This document shows positions 17,638 through 27,022 of a stretch of 64,000 nt of DNA, piece after piece. Below the pieces are notes generated by a model that had not been told where the DNA came from, did no database searches, and was given only the letters and a program-made list of their open reading frames with translations. This DNA is from Dyadobacter psychrotolerans. Its GTDB lineage: Bacteria > Bacteroidota > Bacteroidia > Cytophagales > Spirosomataceae. Position numbers and translations under genes: made by a program. Position 1 is the first letter of the stretch. Every line of letters begins with the position of its first letter. The stretch covers positions 124,001-188,000 of the forward strand of contig NZ_SMFL01000003.1 in assembly GCF_004349265.1 (NCBI RefSeq). The letters are read 5' to 3'.

Positions 17638-18156
17638 ATGGAGTATTACATTTTACTAACGGCTGTTCTGCTTGGAGCGGGCGTTATTTACGGAGTATAT
17701 TTAACCATCACGACGGTCGCAGACAAGATCTTTGAAAAACAAAGATGGGATATCCGCAGCAAACAAACAGAGATCACGCTGCCACTGAGATTGCAGGCAT
17801 ATGAACGAATGTGTTTGTATTTGGAACGGATCAGCCCGGGCAATCTTCTGCTCAGACTTGTACCTCAGGCATCTACCGCACTTGAACTACAGCAAATTTT
17901 GCTAAATGAGATTCGCGAAGAATACAATCATAATGCGGCTCAGCAGATGTACATCAGTAACAATGCCTGGGAGCAGATCAGCCATGCCATGAACGAGGTA
18001 GTAGCCGAAATTAACAACGCAGCTGCGGAGGTGTCCCCTGATTCACCTGCGTCGGATTTGGGCAAAAAAATCTTTTCACATGTTATCAATAAGGAAGTCC
18101 AGCCGACAACACATGCGCTGCGTGTTCTGAAAGACGAAATCAGGGAGATTTTTTAA
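17638..18156 (+). CDS. Membrane-anchored conserved hypothetical protein
   Basis: 172 residues: one N-terminal membrane helix (YYILLTAVLLGAGVIYGVYL), then a soluble, mostly helical domain with ITLPLRLQAYERMCLYLERI, LLLRLVPQ and a C-terminal amphipathic helix ending LKDEIREIF. I recall this pattern as a family conserved across Bacteroidota (likely DUF7935), with no known function. It lies 107 bases upstream of mutS2 on the same strand. Confidence 0.7.
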   Translation: MEYYILLTAVLLGAGVIYGVYLTITTVADKIFEKQRWDIRSKQTEITLPLRLQAYERMCLYLERISPGNLLLRLVPQASTALELQQILLNEIREEYNHNAAQQMYISNNAWEQISHAMNEVVAEINNAAAEVSPDSPASDLGKKIFSHVINKEVQPTTHALRVLKDEIREIF

Positions 18157-18233
18157 ATGAACCAATTCTTTCTGAAAAGAATTATTTTAATGCCCCAGGG
18201 CAAATTTAGGAGTCTCAGGAATTTAAAGCGGAC

Positions 18234-18258
18234 AGCCAGCGGCTAAAAGCTAATAGCC
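18234..18258. repeat. Dispersed AGCTAA-type repeat, copy B
   Basis: AGCCAGCGGCTAAAAGCTAA followed by TAGCC ends 5 bases before the mutS2 ATG. It shares the GCTAA(A/T)AGCTAA core with copies at 5715-5750 and 25777-25810. Confidence 0.6.
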
Positions 18259-18263
18259 AAAAA

Positions 18264-20672
18264 ATGTTATACCCAAAAACGATTGAACAAAAATTAGGTT
18301 TTGATAAGCTGCGTGAATGGCTTAACGATGCTTGTATAAGTCCGTTAGGACAATATTTTGTAGAGAAAATAAGATTTTCAGATAATTTCGGACTGGTTGA
18401 AAAACTCGTCAGCCAAACGGCCGAGATGAAGAAAATCATGGAAATTGGTGAAAATTTCCCGTCACAAAACTATATTGACGCCACCCCTTATCTGAAAAGA
18501 GCAGCAATTGAAGGAATGCTTTTGACACAAAGTGAATTTTCGGATCTGAAGGCTTCATTGCAGACAATCAGGTCGATTATCCGCTTTTTTGAAAATCAGG
18601 AAGAGGAAGCGTTTCCTTTGCTGGGTGAATATTCCGGGAATGTCAGAGTTGACAAAGCGATCACCGATGCCATTGAAAAGATTATTGACGACCGTGGACA
18701 GATCAGAGATTCGGCTTCTTCTGAGCTTACACGTATCCGCCGCAGGCTGATATCCGAACAGGCAGGCATCCGTAAAAGGCTGGATACCCTGCTTAAATCG
18801 GCAAAAAGCAGTGGCTGGGTAAGCGATGATGTCTCTTTAACGGTACGCAACGGCAGAATGGTAATCCCGGTTGCAGCTGAACACAAACGTAAACTAAAAG
18901 GATTTATTCACGACGAATCGGCCACAGGACAAACTGTTTTTATCGAACCAACCGATGTTTTTGAATCCAACAACGAAATCCGTGAACTTGAATATGAGGA
19001 AAGAAGGGAAATAAACCGGATACTAATGGAACTTACCAGTCAGTTAAGACCATTTGTTCCTGATCTCCAAAAGGCTTATCAGTTTCTTGGTTTAATGGAT
19101 TTCCTTCGGGCAAAAGCAAAGCTGGCTTCGGAAATGAGTGCCATTCACCCGACATTTTCCAACAATCAATTTATTGACTGGCGCGAAGCCCGGCATCCGC
19201 TGCTTCATTTGTCATTTCAAAAACAGGGAAAAAAGGTTGTTCCGCTTAATATTGAATTAAAAGAAAAAGAAAGAATCCTGATTGTTTCAGGTCCTAATGC
19301 AGGAGGAAAGTCGGTATCGCTTAAAACGGTTGGACTTATTCAGTATATGTTCCAGTGCGGTTTGCTGGTACCGATGCGTGAAGATTCTTCTATGGGCTTT
19401 TTCCAGAATATCTTTATCGATATTGGTGATGAGCAGTCCCTTGAAAATGACTTGAGTACATACAGCTCTCATTTAACAAACATGCGCCATTTCCTGTCGA
19501 TGGCCAACAAACGTACGTTGTTCCTGATCGATGAGTTTGGAACGGGAACTGAGCCAGGCCTTGGTGGTGCCATTGCCGAAGCTATTTTGGAAGATTTAAC
19601 GAAATCAGGAGCTTATGGTGTAATCAACACGCATTACACCAACCTGAAAGTTTTAGCAGATAAAACGGAGGGACTTGTTAACGGAGCCATGCGTTTTGAC
19701 GGAGAGCATCTGGAACCGCTATATCAGCTCGAAATTGGCCGCCCGGGAAGTTCTTTCGCATTTGAAATCGCTTCTAAAATAGGATTACCAAAAGGTGTTA
19801 TAAACCGGGCAAAGGACAAACTGGGAACACAGCAGGTTAACTTTGAAAAGCTGCTTAAAGAACTCGATATTGAAAGGAAAGTGTTTTCTGAGAAAAATAT
19901 TGAACTTGGAATTAAGGAAAGAAAGTTAACCAAACAGCTGGCAGATTATACCGCACTGAAATCCAGTCTGGAAACGAATGAAAAGAAAATAGTTAATGAG
20001 GCTAAGCAAAAGGCAAAAACATTATTGTCGGACGCGAATCAGCTGATCGAAAATACAATCCGGGAAATAAAGGAGAACAAAGCGGATAAGGAAAAAACAA
20101 AAACAGTCCGCCAGCAACTTGATAAGTTTAATAAGGTTAGTCTGGAACCGGAAGTTATCGTTGAAACCATCCCTGCCGAGGATGTTTACGAACCGGAAGA
20201 CGGTGCAATTGTTCCAGGCAGTTATGTTCGCGTTGTTGGACAAACAGCCATTGGCGAAGTAATTGCGTTAAGAGGAAAAGATGCTGAAATAAGGATTGGA
20301 GATCTTAAATCCACAATTAAGTTAAACCGACTTGAGAAAGTAAGCAACAAAACGTACAAGGCTGCTACCGGTGAAAAGAAACTAAAAACCAGTGCAAAAG
20401 GCGTAGATCTAAACGAACGCATGATGAATTTCAGTTTCAATCTGGACATGCGCGGAAAGCGTGGCGAGGAGGCGCTGGGCATTGTTGACCAGTTTATGGA
20501 CAACGCGATTATGCTTGGTTACGATGAAATACGCGTTGTGCATGGAAAAGGTGACGGAATCCTGAGAACGCTGGTCCGAAACCATTTAAGAGGATACTCC
20601 CAGGTTGGCAGCATGCAGGACGAGCACCCGGATCGCGGTGGCGCCGGCGTAACGATTGTGAAGCTGAAATAA
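18264..20672 (+). CDS. mutS2: Endonuclease MutS2
   Basis: 802-residue MutS-family ATPase with a C-terminal Smr domain; the family suppresses recombination and/or rescues collided ribosomes. The N-terminal clamp/core runs to about 300, Walker A GPNAGGKS is at 343-350, Walker B LIDEFGTGTEPG near 422-433, then a coiled-coil (about 520-620), a KOW-like linker, and the Smr domain (about 722-802) with DMRGKRGEEAL and HGKGDGILR. Length and order are normal. A strong hairpin terminator follows. Confidence 0.95.
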   Translation: MLYPKTIEQKLGFDKLREWLNDACISPLGQYFVEKIRFSDNFGLVEKLVSQTAEMKKIMEIGENFPSQNYIDATPYLKRAAIEGMLLTQSEFSDLKASLQTIRSIIRFFENQEEEAFPLLGEYSGNVRVDKAITDAIEKIIDDRGQIRDSASSELTRIRRRLISEQAGIRKRLDTLLKSAKSSGWVSDDVSLTVRNGRMVIPVAAEHKRKLKGFIHDESATGQTVFIEPTDVFESNNEIRELEYEERREINRILMELTSQLRPFVPDLQKAYQFLGLMDFLRAKAKLASEMSAIHPTFSNNQFIDWREARHPLLHLSFQKQGKKVVPLNIELKEKERILIVSGPNAGGKSVSLKTVGLIQYMFQCGLLVPMREDSSMGFFQNIFIDIGDEQSLENDLSTYSSHLTNMRHFLSMANKRTLFLIDEFGTGTEPGLGGAIAEAILEDLTKSGAYGVINTHYTNLKVLADKTEGLVNGAMRFDGEHLEPLYQLEIGRPGSSFAFEIASKIGLPKGVINRAKDKLGTQQVNFEKLLKELDIERKVFSEKNIELGIKERKLTKQLADYTALKSSLETNEKKIVNEAKQKAKTLLSDANQLIENTIREIKENKADKEKTKTVRQQLDKFNKVSLEPEVIVETIPAEDVYEPEDGAIVPGSYVRVVGQTAIGEVIALRGKDAEIRIGDLKSTIKLNRLEKVSNKTYKAATGEKKLKTSAKGVDLNERMMNFSFNLDMRGKRGEEALGIVDQFMDNAIMLGYDEIRVVHGKGDGILRTLVRNHLRGYSQVGSMQDEHPDRGGAGVTIVKLK

Positions 20673-20696
20673 AGAATTCATAAACTGCAAAACAGC

Positions 20697-20734
20697 AAAA
20701 ACCCACTTCACAAAAAACGTAGAAGTGGGTTTTT
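20697..20734. terminator. Bidirectional terminator between mutS2 and the small membrane protein
   Basis: A 13-bp perfect stem (AAAAACCCACTTC / GAAGTGGGTTTTT) has a 12-base loop and A and T tracts on both sides, between convergent genes. Confidence 0.85.
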
Positions 20735-20752
20735 GGATTATAAATCGGAACG

Positions 20753-21061
20753 TCACCAGACAAACTGCCACAAAAAAGCAAGCACCATGGGCAGTACGAT
20801 GGCAAGAACCAGATTGATAAAAAATCTTTTGTCCGAATTTAATAAAAAGAAAGAAAATGTTGAGACCAGATAAACACCTGACAGTATCAGCATAAAATAA
20901 TAAGTTACTATAACCCCGGTACCACAGAAGGCAATGCCGGATTCCGCTTGCTTATTGCCAATTAGTACGATCATAAAAGTAAAAAGCACCCACATAAACA
21001 GATACATCACATACGTCACACAGGCAACAGGATGTCTTTTCAAATCAGAAATTGCGATCAT
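20753..21061 (-). CDS. Small three-helix membrane protein, unknown function
   Basis: 102 residues with three clear hydrophobic segments (about 14-36, 48-72 and 80-101) and few charges. It begins with a soluble MIAISDLKRHP stretch. No family recognised. It lies 21 bases downstream of the Uma2 gene on the same strand, so it is probably cotranscribed with it. Confidence 0.6.
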   Translation of the reverse strand: MIAISDLKRHPVACVTYVMYLFMWVLFTFMIVLIGNKQAESGIAFCGTGVIVTYYFMLILSGVYLVSTFSFFLLNSDKRFFINLVLAIVLPMVLAFLWQFVW

Positions 21062-21082
21062 TTTGAAAAAGTTAGCTGTGAT

Positions 21083-21745
21083 TTATTTCATTAAACTTTG
21101 TAATACATCGAGATTTATTTTTTGATCAAAAATTGCACGAAAAGGGATCGTAAAGCCTTGTACTGCATCACTGCTTATATATTGCTTAGGGTTAACCGGC
21201 ATTTGCGGTTCATATTCCATTACTTCAATATCCAACAAATACTTTTCAACCGTTTCCCGGATCGGATCGACAATCCAGTATTCCGTTACTCCATGCGCAG
21301 CATAATCCTTAAACTTAACCCCTCTGTCACGCTCCTCTGTGCCCCTTGATAAAACTTCAACGATTAAGTCTGGAGCAGGATGCTGCATCTGATTTACATG
21401 AAAATGTGATGCTTTTTCCTTTCCCCAAAAACATATATCAGGTTCGTAATCGTTTCTGCTTAGAGATATCAAAGCTTTTTCTGAATCAACCTGCCCAAGA
21501 TCATGTGAAATAACATACACACTTAAAAGCCTGAATAGATTACCAACGACGTTCAGGTGACTCCTTTTCACAGGAGAATGCATAATGATTTCACCGTTTA
21601 TAAATTCGGCTTTTTGATCTTCTTTGATCCAATCATAAAATGCCTTCCTCCTCTCTGCCTCGTTCGCCAGGGCTACCTGTATCTTTTCAATGATGAAAGC
21701 AACATTTGGTTCATCAAGAAGTTTATTTACCAATTCGGGCTGCAT
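21083..21745 (-). CDS. Uma2 family (DUF820) PD-(D/E)xK nuclease-like protein
   Basis: 220 residues. The fold markers of Uma2 proteins are present: EFINGEIIMHSP near 45-56, YEPDICFWG near 105-113 (acidic residue), and PDLIVEVLSRGT near 124-135 (Glu and Ser of the degenerate catalytic strand), then KFKDYAAHGVTEYWIVDP. Uma2 proteins are abundant in cyanobacteria and Bacteroidota; nuclease activity is predicted from structure only. An N-terminal extension of about 30 residues (MQPELVNKLLDEP) precedes the core. Confidence 0.85.
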   Translation of the reverse strand: MQPELVNKLLDEPNVAFIIEKIQVALANEAERRKAFYDWIKEDQKAEFINGEIIMHSPVKRSHLNVVGNLFRLLSVYVISHDLGQVDSEKALISLSRNDYEPDICFWGKEKASHFHVNQMQHPAPDLIVEVLSRGTEERDRGVKFKDYAAHGVTEYWIVDPIRETVEKYLLDIEVMEYEPQMPVNPKQYISSDAVQGFTIPFRAIFDQKINLDVLQSLMK

Positions 21746-21773
21746 AAATCCACTTTTAAAATGACATTGCTTT

Positions 21774-21804
21774 CAAAAATAATTAAAGATATGGCTTAAA
21801 ACAA
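21774..21804 (-). promoter_or_regulatory. Putative promoter of the Uma2 gene, overlapping the upstream terminator
   Basis: On the minus strand TATTTTTG (21774-21781) is an exact -7 match and TTG (21802-21804) lies 20 bases upstream. The -33 element is inside the stem of the terminator at 21798-21845. Confidence 0.45.
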
Positions 21805-21845
21805 GAATCGGCTATTACCCTTGGGTAATAGCCGATTCTTGTTTT
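21798..21845 (-). terminator. Terminator of the MFS transporter gene (23-bp perfect stem)
   Basis: Arms 21798-21820 and 21823-21845 are exact reverse complements around a 2-base loop, with A/T tracts at the ends. It lies 10 bases downstream of the transporter stop. Confidence 0.85.
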
Positions 21846-21855
21846 TGAAAAGATT

Positions 21856-23106
21856 TTATAGCTGGGGCTGCTCAGCAACCTTGGCCTCTTCAGTCTGACC
21901 TGGCTTCGGATTACCCGCCCAAAACCATAACACCACAAAGGCGACAATTAAGATAAGGGGGAATGTCAACATAGTTGACAGTGTATCTTGCCCAGCTGCC
22001 AATTCCAGTGCTGCCCCTGTAAGACCTTTCGCCTCATGTTCAGCATGAGCGGCATCTATCCATCCACCAATAAATGGCTGAAAAATTGAGGTTGAAAGCA
22101 TACCTACCCCACCAATAATCGACATACCCAGAGCGCCACTCAGGGGAACGCGTTGCGCAACAAAACCAATCATAATTGGCCAGTTAAAACATACGCCAAG
22201 GCCAAAAATCACTGCCGCCAGATAAGCAATTGGACCAGTGACTGTACTGAACATATAAATTCCAATGGCTGCTAAAATTGCCCCTCCAAACAGAACTCCT
22301 GTTTGTCCCAGTTTACCCACAACAGGTCCTGTAAAAAGTCTTCCTAGTGTCATTACACCGAAAGTCAATGCTAAAACCAGCATAGCATCTGCTCCACTAC
22401 TACTTAATACCACAGTTACCCACTGATTAGGACCAAATTCCGTGATTGCGGTTACTGCCATGCAACAGAAGATAAAGATATAGAGAGGAGTTAACATAGC
22501 CTGGAAGTTTTTTGCAATAGAAGTAACTCCCTCGATTTTTGGCTTTGGAAAAGCCTGACCAAAAAATAAAAATGCGTAAACCACTGTTGGTAACATAAGA
22601 ACCCAAATCTGAGTTTGCCATGACGATCCAGCGCTAGTCATAAATTTAGATATCAGACTTCCAATTACAATCCCACCCGGAAACCACATGTGAAACCTGC
22701 CCAGCATTTTGTTGAGCTTATTACTTGTATACATGTCCGCAATCATAGGATTACAGGCGGCTTCGGTACAACCATTCCCGAAACCAATGAAAAATGTAGA
22801 TATCAATAAGCCAGAATAACCCCCAGCATAAATAGTTAATAGAATGCCCAGTGTGTGTGCAACAACCGCCACCTGCATAATAATTTTTGGGCCGATGGTG
22901 TGATATACAAGCCCACCAATAATCATTGAAATTGGAAAGCCAAAAAAGAACATAGAGTTGATAAACCCAAGTTGTTCGGCATTAAGGCCAAATTCAGTTC
23001 CTAATTGAGGAAGAATACCTGCCCTAATACTAAAAGAGAAGGCAGTAGTAATGATGGCAAGACAACTTGCGTTAAAAAGCCGTGAGCTGTTAATAGGCTG
23101 GGTCAT
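21856..23106 (-). CDS. MFS transporter
   Basis: 416-residue inner-membrane permease with about twelve helices and an acidic C-terminal tail (KPGQTEEAKVAEQPQL). The segment GFGNGCTEAACNPMIADMY near 108-126 resembles sugar/organic-solute MFS carriers. It is divergent from two Gfo/Idh/MocA oxidoreductases and an isomerase, so it most likely imports the sugar or polyol they use; the substrate cannot be read. The start ATG at 23106 immediately precedes TQPINSSR. Confidence 0.85.
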   Translation of the reverse strand: MTQPINSSRLFNASCLAIITTAFSFSIRAGILPQLGTEFGLNAEQLGFINSMFFFGFPISMIIGGLVYHTIGPKIIMQVAVVAHTLGILLTIYAGGYSGLLISTFFIGFGNGCTEAACNPMIADMYTSNKLNKMLGRFHMWFPGGIVIGSLISKFMTSAGSSWQTQIWVLMLPTVVYAFLFFGQAFPKPKIEGVTSIAKNFQAMLTPLYIFIFCCMAVTAITEFGPNQWVTVVLSSSGADAMLVLALTFGVMTLGRLFTGPVVGKLGQTGVLFGGAILAAIGIYMFSTVTGPIAYLAAVIFGLGVCFNWPIMIGFVAQRVPLSGALGMSIIGGVGMLSTSIFQPFIGGWIDAAHAEHEAKGLTGAALELAAGQDTLSTMLTFPLILIVAFVVLWFWAGNPKPGQTEEAKVAEQPQL

Positions 23107-23200
23107 GAGGACTAGTGAATTATATAATTAGATTTAATAGAATAAGAACTTTTTGCTATTGATTTTATTTAACATTTTCACAAAAAAAACAAATAGCGGG

Positions 23201-23208
23201 CAAATCTA
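23201..23208 (-). promoter_or_regulatory. -7 element (TAGATTTG) for the MFS transporter
   Basis: Exact TAnnTTTG on the minus strand, 95 bases before the transporter ATG. It faces the plus-strand element at 23253-23260, forming a divergent promoter pair. Confidence 0.45.
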
Positions 23209-23252
23209 CTACACTATTCTCCAACTATGCCGTGTTTTTTATACTATAAATT

Positions 23253-23260
23253 TATATTTG
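23253..23260 (+). promoter_or_regulatory. -7 element (TATATTTG) for the Gfo/Idh/MocA operon
   Basis: Exact TAnnTTTG, 70 bases before the ATG at 23331; identical to the cysC -7 element. No clear -33 TTTG. Confidence 0.45.
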
Positions 23261-23330
23261 TAAGAAGTAAGAGTGATGTATACTACTCTTTCTAAATAGA
23301 AAATCTTTTCAAAACTTTAAACCAACAGGA

Positions 23331-24479
23331 ATGTCACGAAAGATAAGAATGGGTATGGTCGGTGGTTCCCTGGATGCATTTATAGGAGGAGTACACCGTC
23401 GTGCAGCCATTATGGATGGTGAAATTGAACTGGTTTGCGGTGTTTTCAGCTCGAATCCCGAGAAATCCAAAGAAACCGGAAAAGCCCTGTATTTACCTGA
23501 AAACAGAGTTTATGATAACTTTGAAGAGATGATTCTGAAAGAAAAGGAATTACCACTTGGCGAAAGAATGGATTTCGTGTCCATCGTAACACCCAACCAC
23601 GTACATGCTGCCCCAACAAAGCTGGCACTGGAAAACGGATTCCATGTCGTTTGCGATAAGCCAATAACTTTGAATACCGAAGAAGCGGAAGAAATTGCGG
23701 AATTGGTGGATCGTACCGGTCTGCTATTTTGCCTGACGCATAACTACACGGGTTATCCGATGGTGAAAGAAGCAAAACACATGATTGCCTCAGGAGCTAT
23801 CGGAAAAGTCAGAAAAGTGATTGTGGAATATCCGCAGGGCTGGCTTGCAACACTCGTTGAAGTAACAGGAAACAAACAGGCTGCATGGAGAACTGATCCA
23901 AGCAGATCAGGAGCAGCAGGCGGATTGGGAGATATTGGTACGCACGCAGAAAATCTGGCAGAGTATATTACAGGTTTAAAAATTACACAGCTTTGTGCCG
24001 ATCTGACCATTTTCGTTGAAGGACGCCTTTTAGATGACGATGCAAATATTTTGCTGAGGTTCGATAACGGAGCAAAAGGTATTTTACAAAACAGCCAGAT
24101 TGCCAATGGTGAAGAAAATGACCTGAATATTCGTATTTATGGAGAAACCGGCGGACTGGTCTGGAAACAACTGGATCCGAATACTTTAATTCATAAAACA
24201 AATCAGGGAGCCCGCATTATCCGTACAGGCGTAGGTAATCTGTCACAGGCGGCACAGGTGCATACCCGTATTCCCGCGGGTCACCCGGAAGGATATTTTG
24301 AAGCATTTGCCAATCTTTACCGTAATTTCGCCTTCCAGCTGCGCGCCAGATGGGAAGGCAAAAAGGCCGATCCGGTTTACGATTTCCCTTCTGCACAGGA
24401 TGGTTTACGGGGAATGAAATTCATTGATACCGTTTTAGCTTCCGACAAATCAGACCAGAAATGGACGGACTTTGAATGA
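23331..24479 (+). CDS. Gfo/Idh/MocA family oxidoreductase (first of pair)
   Basis: 382-residue NAD(P)-dependent sugar/polyol dehydrogenase. The Rossmann start reads GMVGGSLDAFIGGVHRRAA, where the usual GxGxxG is altered to GGSxxAFIG, as in one known subgroup. CDKPI near 105-109 corresponds to the family EKP motif (Lys likely catalytic), and DIGTHAENLAEYI near 204-216 carries the GxH segment. It lies 95 bases upstream of a second family member. It may oxidise a sugar hydroxyl or reduce a keto-sugar. Confidence 0.87.
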   Translation: MSRKIRMGMVGGSLDAFIGGVHRRAAIMDGEIELVCGVFSSNPEKSKETGKALYLPENRVYDNFEEMILKEKELPLGERMDFVSIVTPNHVHAAPTKLALENGFHVVCDKPITLNTEEAEEIAELVDRTGLLFCLTHNYTGYPMVKEAKHMIASGAIGKVRKVIVEYPQGWLATLVEVTGNKQAAWRTDPSRSGAAGGLGDIGTHAENLAEYITGLKITQLCADLTIFVEGRLLDDDANILLRFDNGAKGILQNSQIANGEENDLNIRIYGETGGLVWKQLDPNTLIHKTNQGARIIRTGVGNLSQAAQVHTRIPAGHPEGYFEAFANLYRNFAFQLRARWEGKKADPVYDFPSAQDGLRGMKFIDTVLASDKSDQKWTDFE

Positions 24480-24574
24480 CGACTAATCATTGTGAGATGT
24501 GAAAAGGAAATAAAGACTTTCATTATCAACGCTTACATTTAACATTTCACTTTTTACTTTTTACTAATCCATTT

Positions 24575-25720
24575 ATGAACAAAATTAAAGTTGGCGTAGT
24601 AGGTACAGGCTTCATCGGACCTGCACACATTGAAGCTCTCAGACGCCTTCCTAATGTAGAAGTTGTAGCCCTTTGTGAAGTTACCGCCGAACTGGCAAGA
24701 GAAAAAGCGGACGCTCTTGGTATTGAACGCTCTTATACTTTTGACGAATTGCTGAAACAGGATGACGTTCAGGCTATCCACATCTGTACGCCCAACTTCC
24801 TTCATTATTCGCAGTCAAAAGCCGCTTTACTTGCAGGAAAACATGTTATTTGTGAGAAACCTCTTGCAAAAGATTTAGTGGAAGCCGAGGAACTGGTTGA
24901 ACTGGCAGCAAAAAGCGGTTTGGTAAATGCCGTTCATTTTAACCTGCGCTATTATCCGCTGGCCCGCCAGATGAAATCAATGCGCGAAAAAGGAGAACTG
25001 GGTGAAATTTATTCTTTCATGGGTTCATATTTACAGGATTGGCTGTTTTACGAAACAGATTACAACTGGCGCCTTGAACCGGACAAATCAGGAGATTCGA
25101 GAGCGATTGCCGATATCGGCTCCCACTTAATGGACATTTTAGAATACATCACAGGACTTAAGACAGTATCTGTAATGGCTGACTTCAATACAATCCATAA
25201 AACCCGCAAAAAGCCGCTTAAAGCTGTTGAGACCTATTCAGGAAAAATGCTTCAGCCTGAGGACTATGCTGATGTACCTATTAACACTGAGGATCACGCC
25301 AATGTGCTTCTGCGTTTTGACAACGGAAGCAAAGGTGTCATTACAGTTTCCCAGGTTCACGCAGGACGTAAAAACCGTATGACTCTGGAAATTTCAGGAT
25401 CCAAGAAAACATTTAACTGGACTTCTGAAGCGCCAAACGAAATGTGGATTGGGAATCGCGACAAAAGCAATGAAGTGCTTATCCGTGACCCATCGCTTGT
25501 AAATGAAGATGTTCGTTCACTGATCACTTTCCCGGGCGGACACAACGAAGGTTTCTCTGATACTTCGAAACAATTATTCAAAGAGGTTTACGCGGCTATC
25601 GAAGCCGGGAAACAGCCCGAAAACCCATCTTTCCCCACTTTTGCCGACGGTTATCGCGAATTATTAATCTGCGAAAAAATCCTGGAAAGCAATAAAAAAC
25701 AAGGCTGGGTGGAGATTTAA
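24575..25720 (+). CDS. Gfo/Idh/MocA family oxidoreductase (second of pair)
   Basis: 381 residues. A canonical nucleotide-binding motif GVVGTGFIGPAHI is at residues 6-18, EKP near 93-95 and DIGSHLMDILEYI near 180-192. Only distantly similar to the preceding gene, so the two probably catalyse different steps (for instance oxidation to a keto-sugar and a later reduction). Part of the same plus-strand run, followed 95 bases later by a sugar isomerase. Confidence 0.88.
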   Translation: MNKIKVGVVGTGFIGPAHIEALRRLPNVEVVALCEVTAELAREKADALGIERSYTFDELLKQDDVQAIHICTPNFLHYSQSKAALLAGKHVICEKPLAKDLVEAEELVELAAKSGLVNAVHFNLRYYPLARQMKSMREKGELGEIYSFMGSYLQDWLFYETDYNWRLEPDKSGDSRAIADIGSHLMDILEYITGLKTVSVMADFNTIHKTRKKPLKAVETYSGKMLQPEDYADVPINTEDHANVLLRFDNGSKGVITVSQVHAGRKNRMTLEISGSKKTFNWTSEAPNEMWIGNRDKSNEVLIRDPSLVNEDVRSLITFPGGHNEGFSDTSKQLFKEVYAAIEAGKQPENPSFPTFADGYRELLICEKILESNKKQGWVEI

Positions 25721-25776
25721 TTTCGAGTTGGTGAATGATAGAATTCACTTTCAGTGCATTAAAACATTGTCGGCAG

Positions 25777-25810
25777 GCTAATTGCTAAAAGCTGACAGCT
25801 AAAAGCTAAA
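25777..25810. repeat. Dispersed AGCTAA-type repeat, copy C
   Basis: GGCTAATTGCTAAAAGCTGA continues as CAGCTAAAAGCTAAA and ends 5 bases before the isomerase ATG. It shares units with copies at 5715 and 18234. Confidence 0.6.
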
Positions 25811-25815
25811 TTATT

Positions 25816-26868
25816 ATGAAAACTATAAAAGGGCCGGGTATTTTTCTTGCTCAGTTTCTGGGAGATGAAGCACCGTTTAATACTTTCGACGGAATAACCC
25901 AATATATGGCAGATCTGGGTTACAAAGGTGTGCAGATTCCTATCTGGGATACAAGAATCATTGACGTAAAACTTGCAGCAGAATCGCAGACTTACGCCGA
26001 TGAACTTAAAGGAAAACTAAAAGATAAAGGTCTGGAAGTAACAGAACTTGCCTCCCATATCATTGGTCAGCTGGTTGCATCGCATCCGGTTTACGATGAT
26101 ATGTATGACGGTTTTGCCATTCCGGAAGTTCGTAAAAATCCAAAAGCACGCGCGGAATGGGCAGTGCAGCAGTTGAAATATACAGCGGTTGCCAGCAAAA
26201 ACCTGGGACTGAAAGCGAGTGCAACTTTTTCAGGAGCACTTGCCTGGCCGTTTTTGTACCCATGGCCACAGCGTCCTGCGGGCCTGGTAGAAACGGCATT
26301 TAAGGAACTTGCAGCACGCTGGAAGCCAATTCTGGATGTTTATGACGAAAACGGCGTGGATGTTTGTTACGAACTCCACCCAGGTGAAGATCTTTTTGAT
26401 GGGTATACTTTTGAGATGTTTGTAGATTACCTCGACGGACACAAAAGAGCCAACATCAACTACGATCCCAGTCATTTCGTATTGCAGCAACTCGACTACC
26501 TGCAATTCATTGATCTTTACCACGACCGCATCAAAGCGTTCCACGTTAAAGACGCTGAATTTAACCCGACCGGAAAACAAGGCGTTTACAGCGGTTTCGC
26601 AGGCTGGGCGGATCGTGCGGGACGTTTCCGTTCACTGGGCGACGGACAGGTAGATTTTAAATCTATATTCTCAAAACTTTCCCAGTACAATTACGATAGC
26701 TGGGCGGTTCTTGAATGGGAATGCTGCATCAAATCACCTACACAGGGAGCTGCGGAAGGCGCACCGTTTATTGCAAACCAAATTATCGAAGTGACTACAA
26801 AAGCGTTCGATGATTTTGCAGGAACAGGAGCCGACGAAGCATTTAACAGGAAAGCACTGGGACTTTAG
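25816..26868 (+). CDS. Sugar phosphate isomerase/epimerase (AP-endonuclease-2-like TIM barrel)
   Basis: 350-residue xylose-isomerase-like TIM barrel. Probable metal-ligand segments are CYELHPGEDLFDG near 190 (Glu and His), NINYDPSHFV near 214-223 (Asp, His), IKAFHVKDAEF near 237-247 (His, Asp) and WAVLEWECC near 295 (Glu). Without a signal peptide it is cytoplasmic. Its place after two Gfo/Idh oxidoreductases suggests it isomerises or epimerises their product. Confidence 0.87.
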   Translation: MKTIKGPGIFLAQFLGDEAPFNTFDGITQYMADLGYKGVQIPIWDTRIIDVKLAAESQTYADELKGKLKDKGLEVTELASHIIGQLVASHPVYDDMYDGFAIPEVRKNPKARAEWAVQQLKYTAVASKNLGLKASATFSGALAWPFLYPWPQRPAGLVETAFKELAARWKPILDVYDENGVDVCYELHPGEDLFDGYTFEMFVDYLDGHKRANINYDPSHFVLQQLDYLQFIDLYHDRIKAFHVKDAEFNPTGKQGVYSGFAGWADRAGRFRSLGDGQVDFKSIFSKLSQYNYDSWAVLEWECCIKSPTQGAAEGAPFIANQIIEVTTKAFDDFAGTGADEAFNRKALGL

Positions 26869-26898
26869 TTAATAAATGTCTGCTTAACAAGTATATTT

Positions 26899-26933
26899 AA
26901 AACCTATCTTTCTTATGATTGATAGGTTTTTTT
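26899..26933 (+). terminator. Terminator after the isomerase gene
   Basis: A 10-bp stem (AAAACCTATC / GATAGGTTTT) has a 12-base loop and a T run. Confidence 0.8.
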
Positions 26934-27022
26934 ATACAAATAATTGTATCATTCTGATCGTTTAAACGCTGGTCAGTTTTTACCTGCCACTATCATATTC
27001 ACCTAATCCATTACAATTGCTA

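Noticed and set aside
23331..25720. Tandem duplication of the two Gfo/Idh/MocA genes
   Set aside because: They share the family fold and nearly equal length, but the sequences, including the nucleotide-binding motifs, are too different for a recent duplication.
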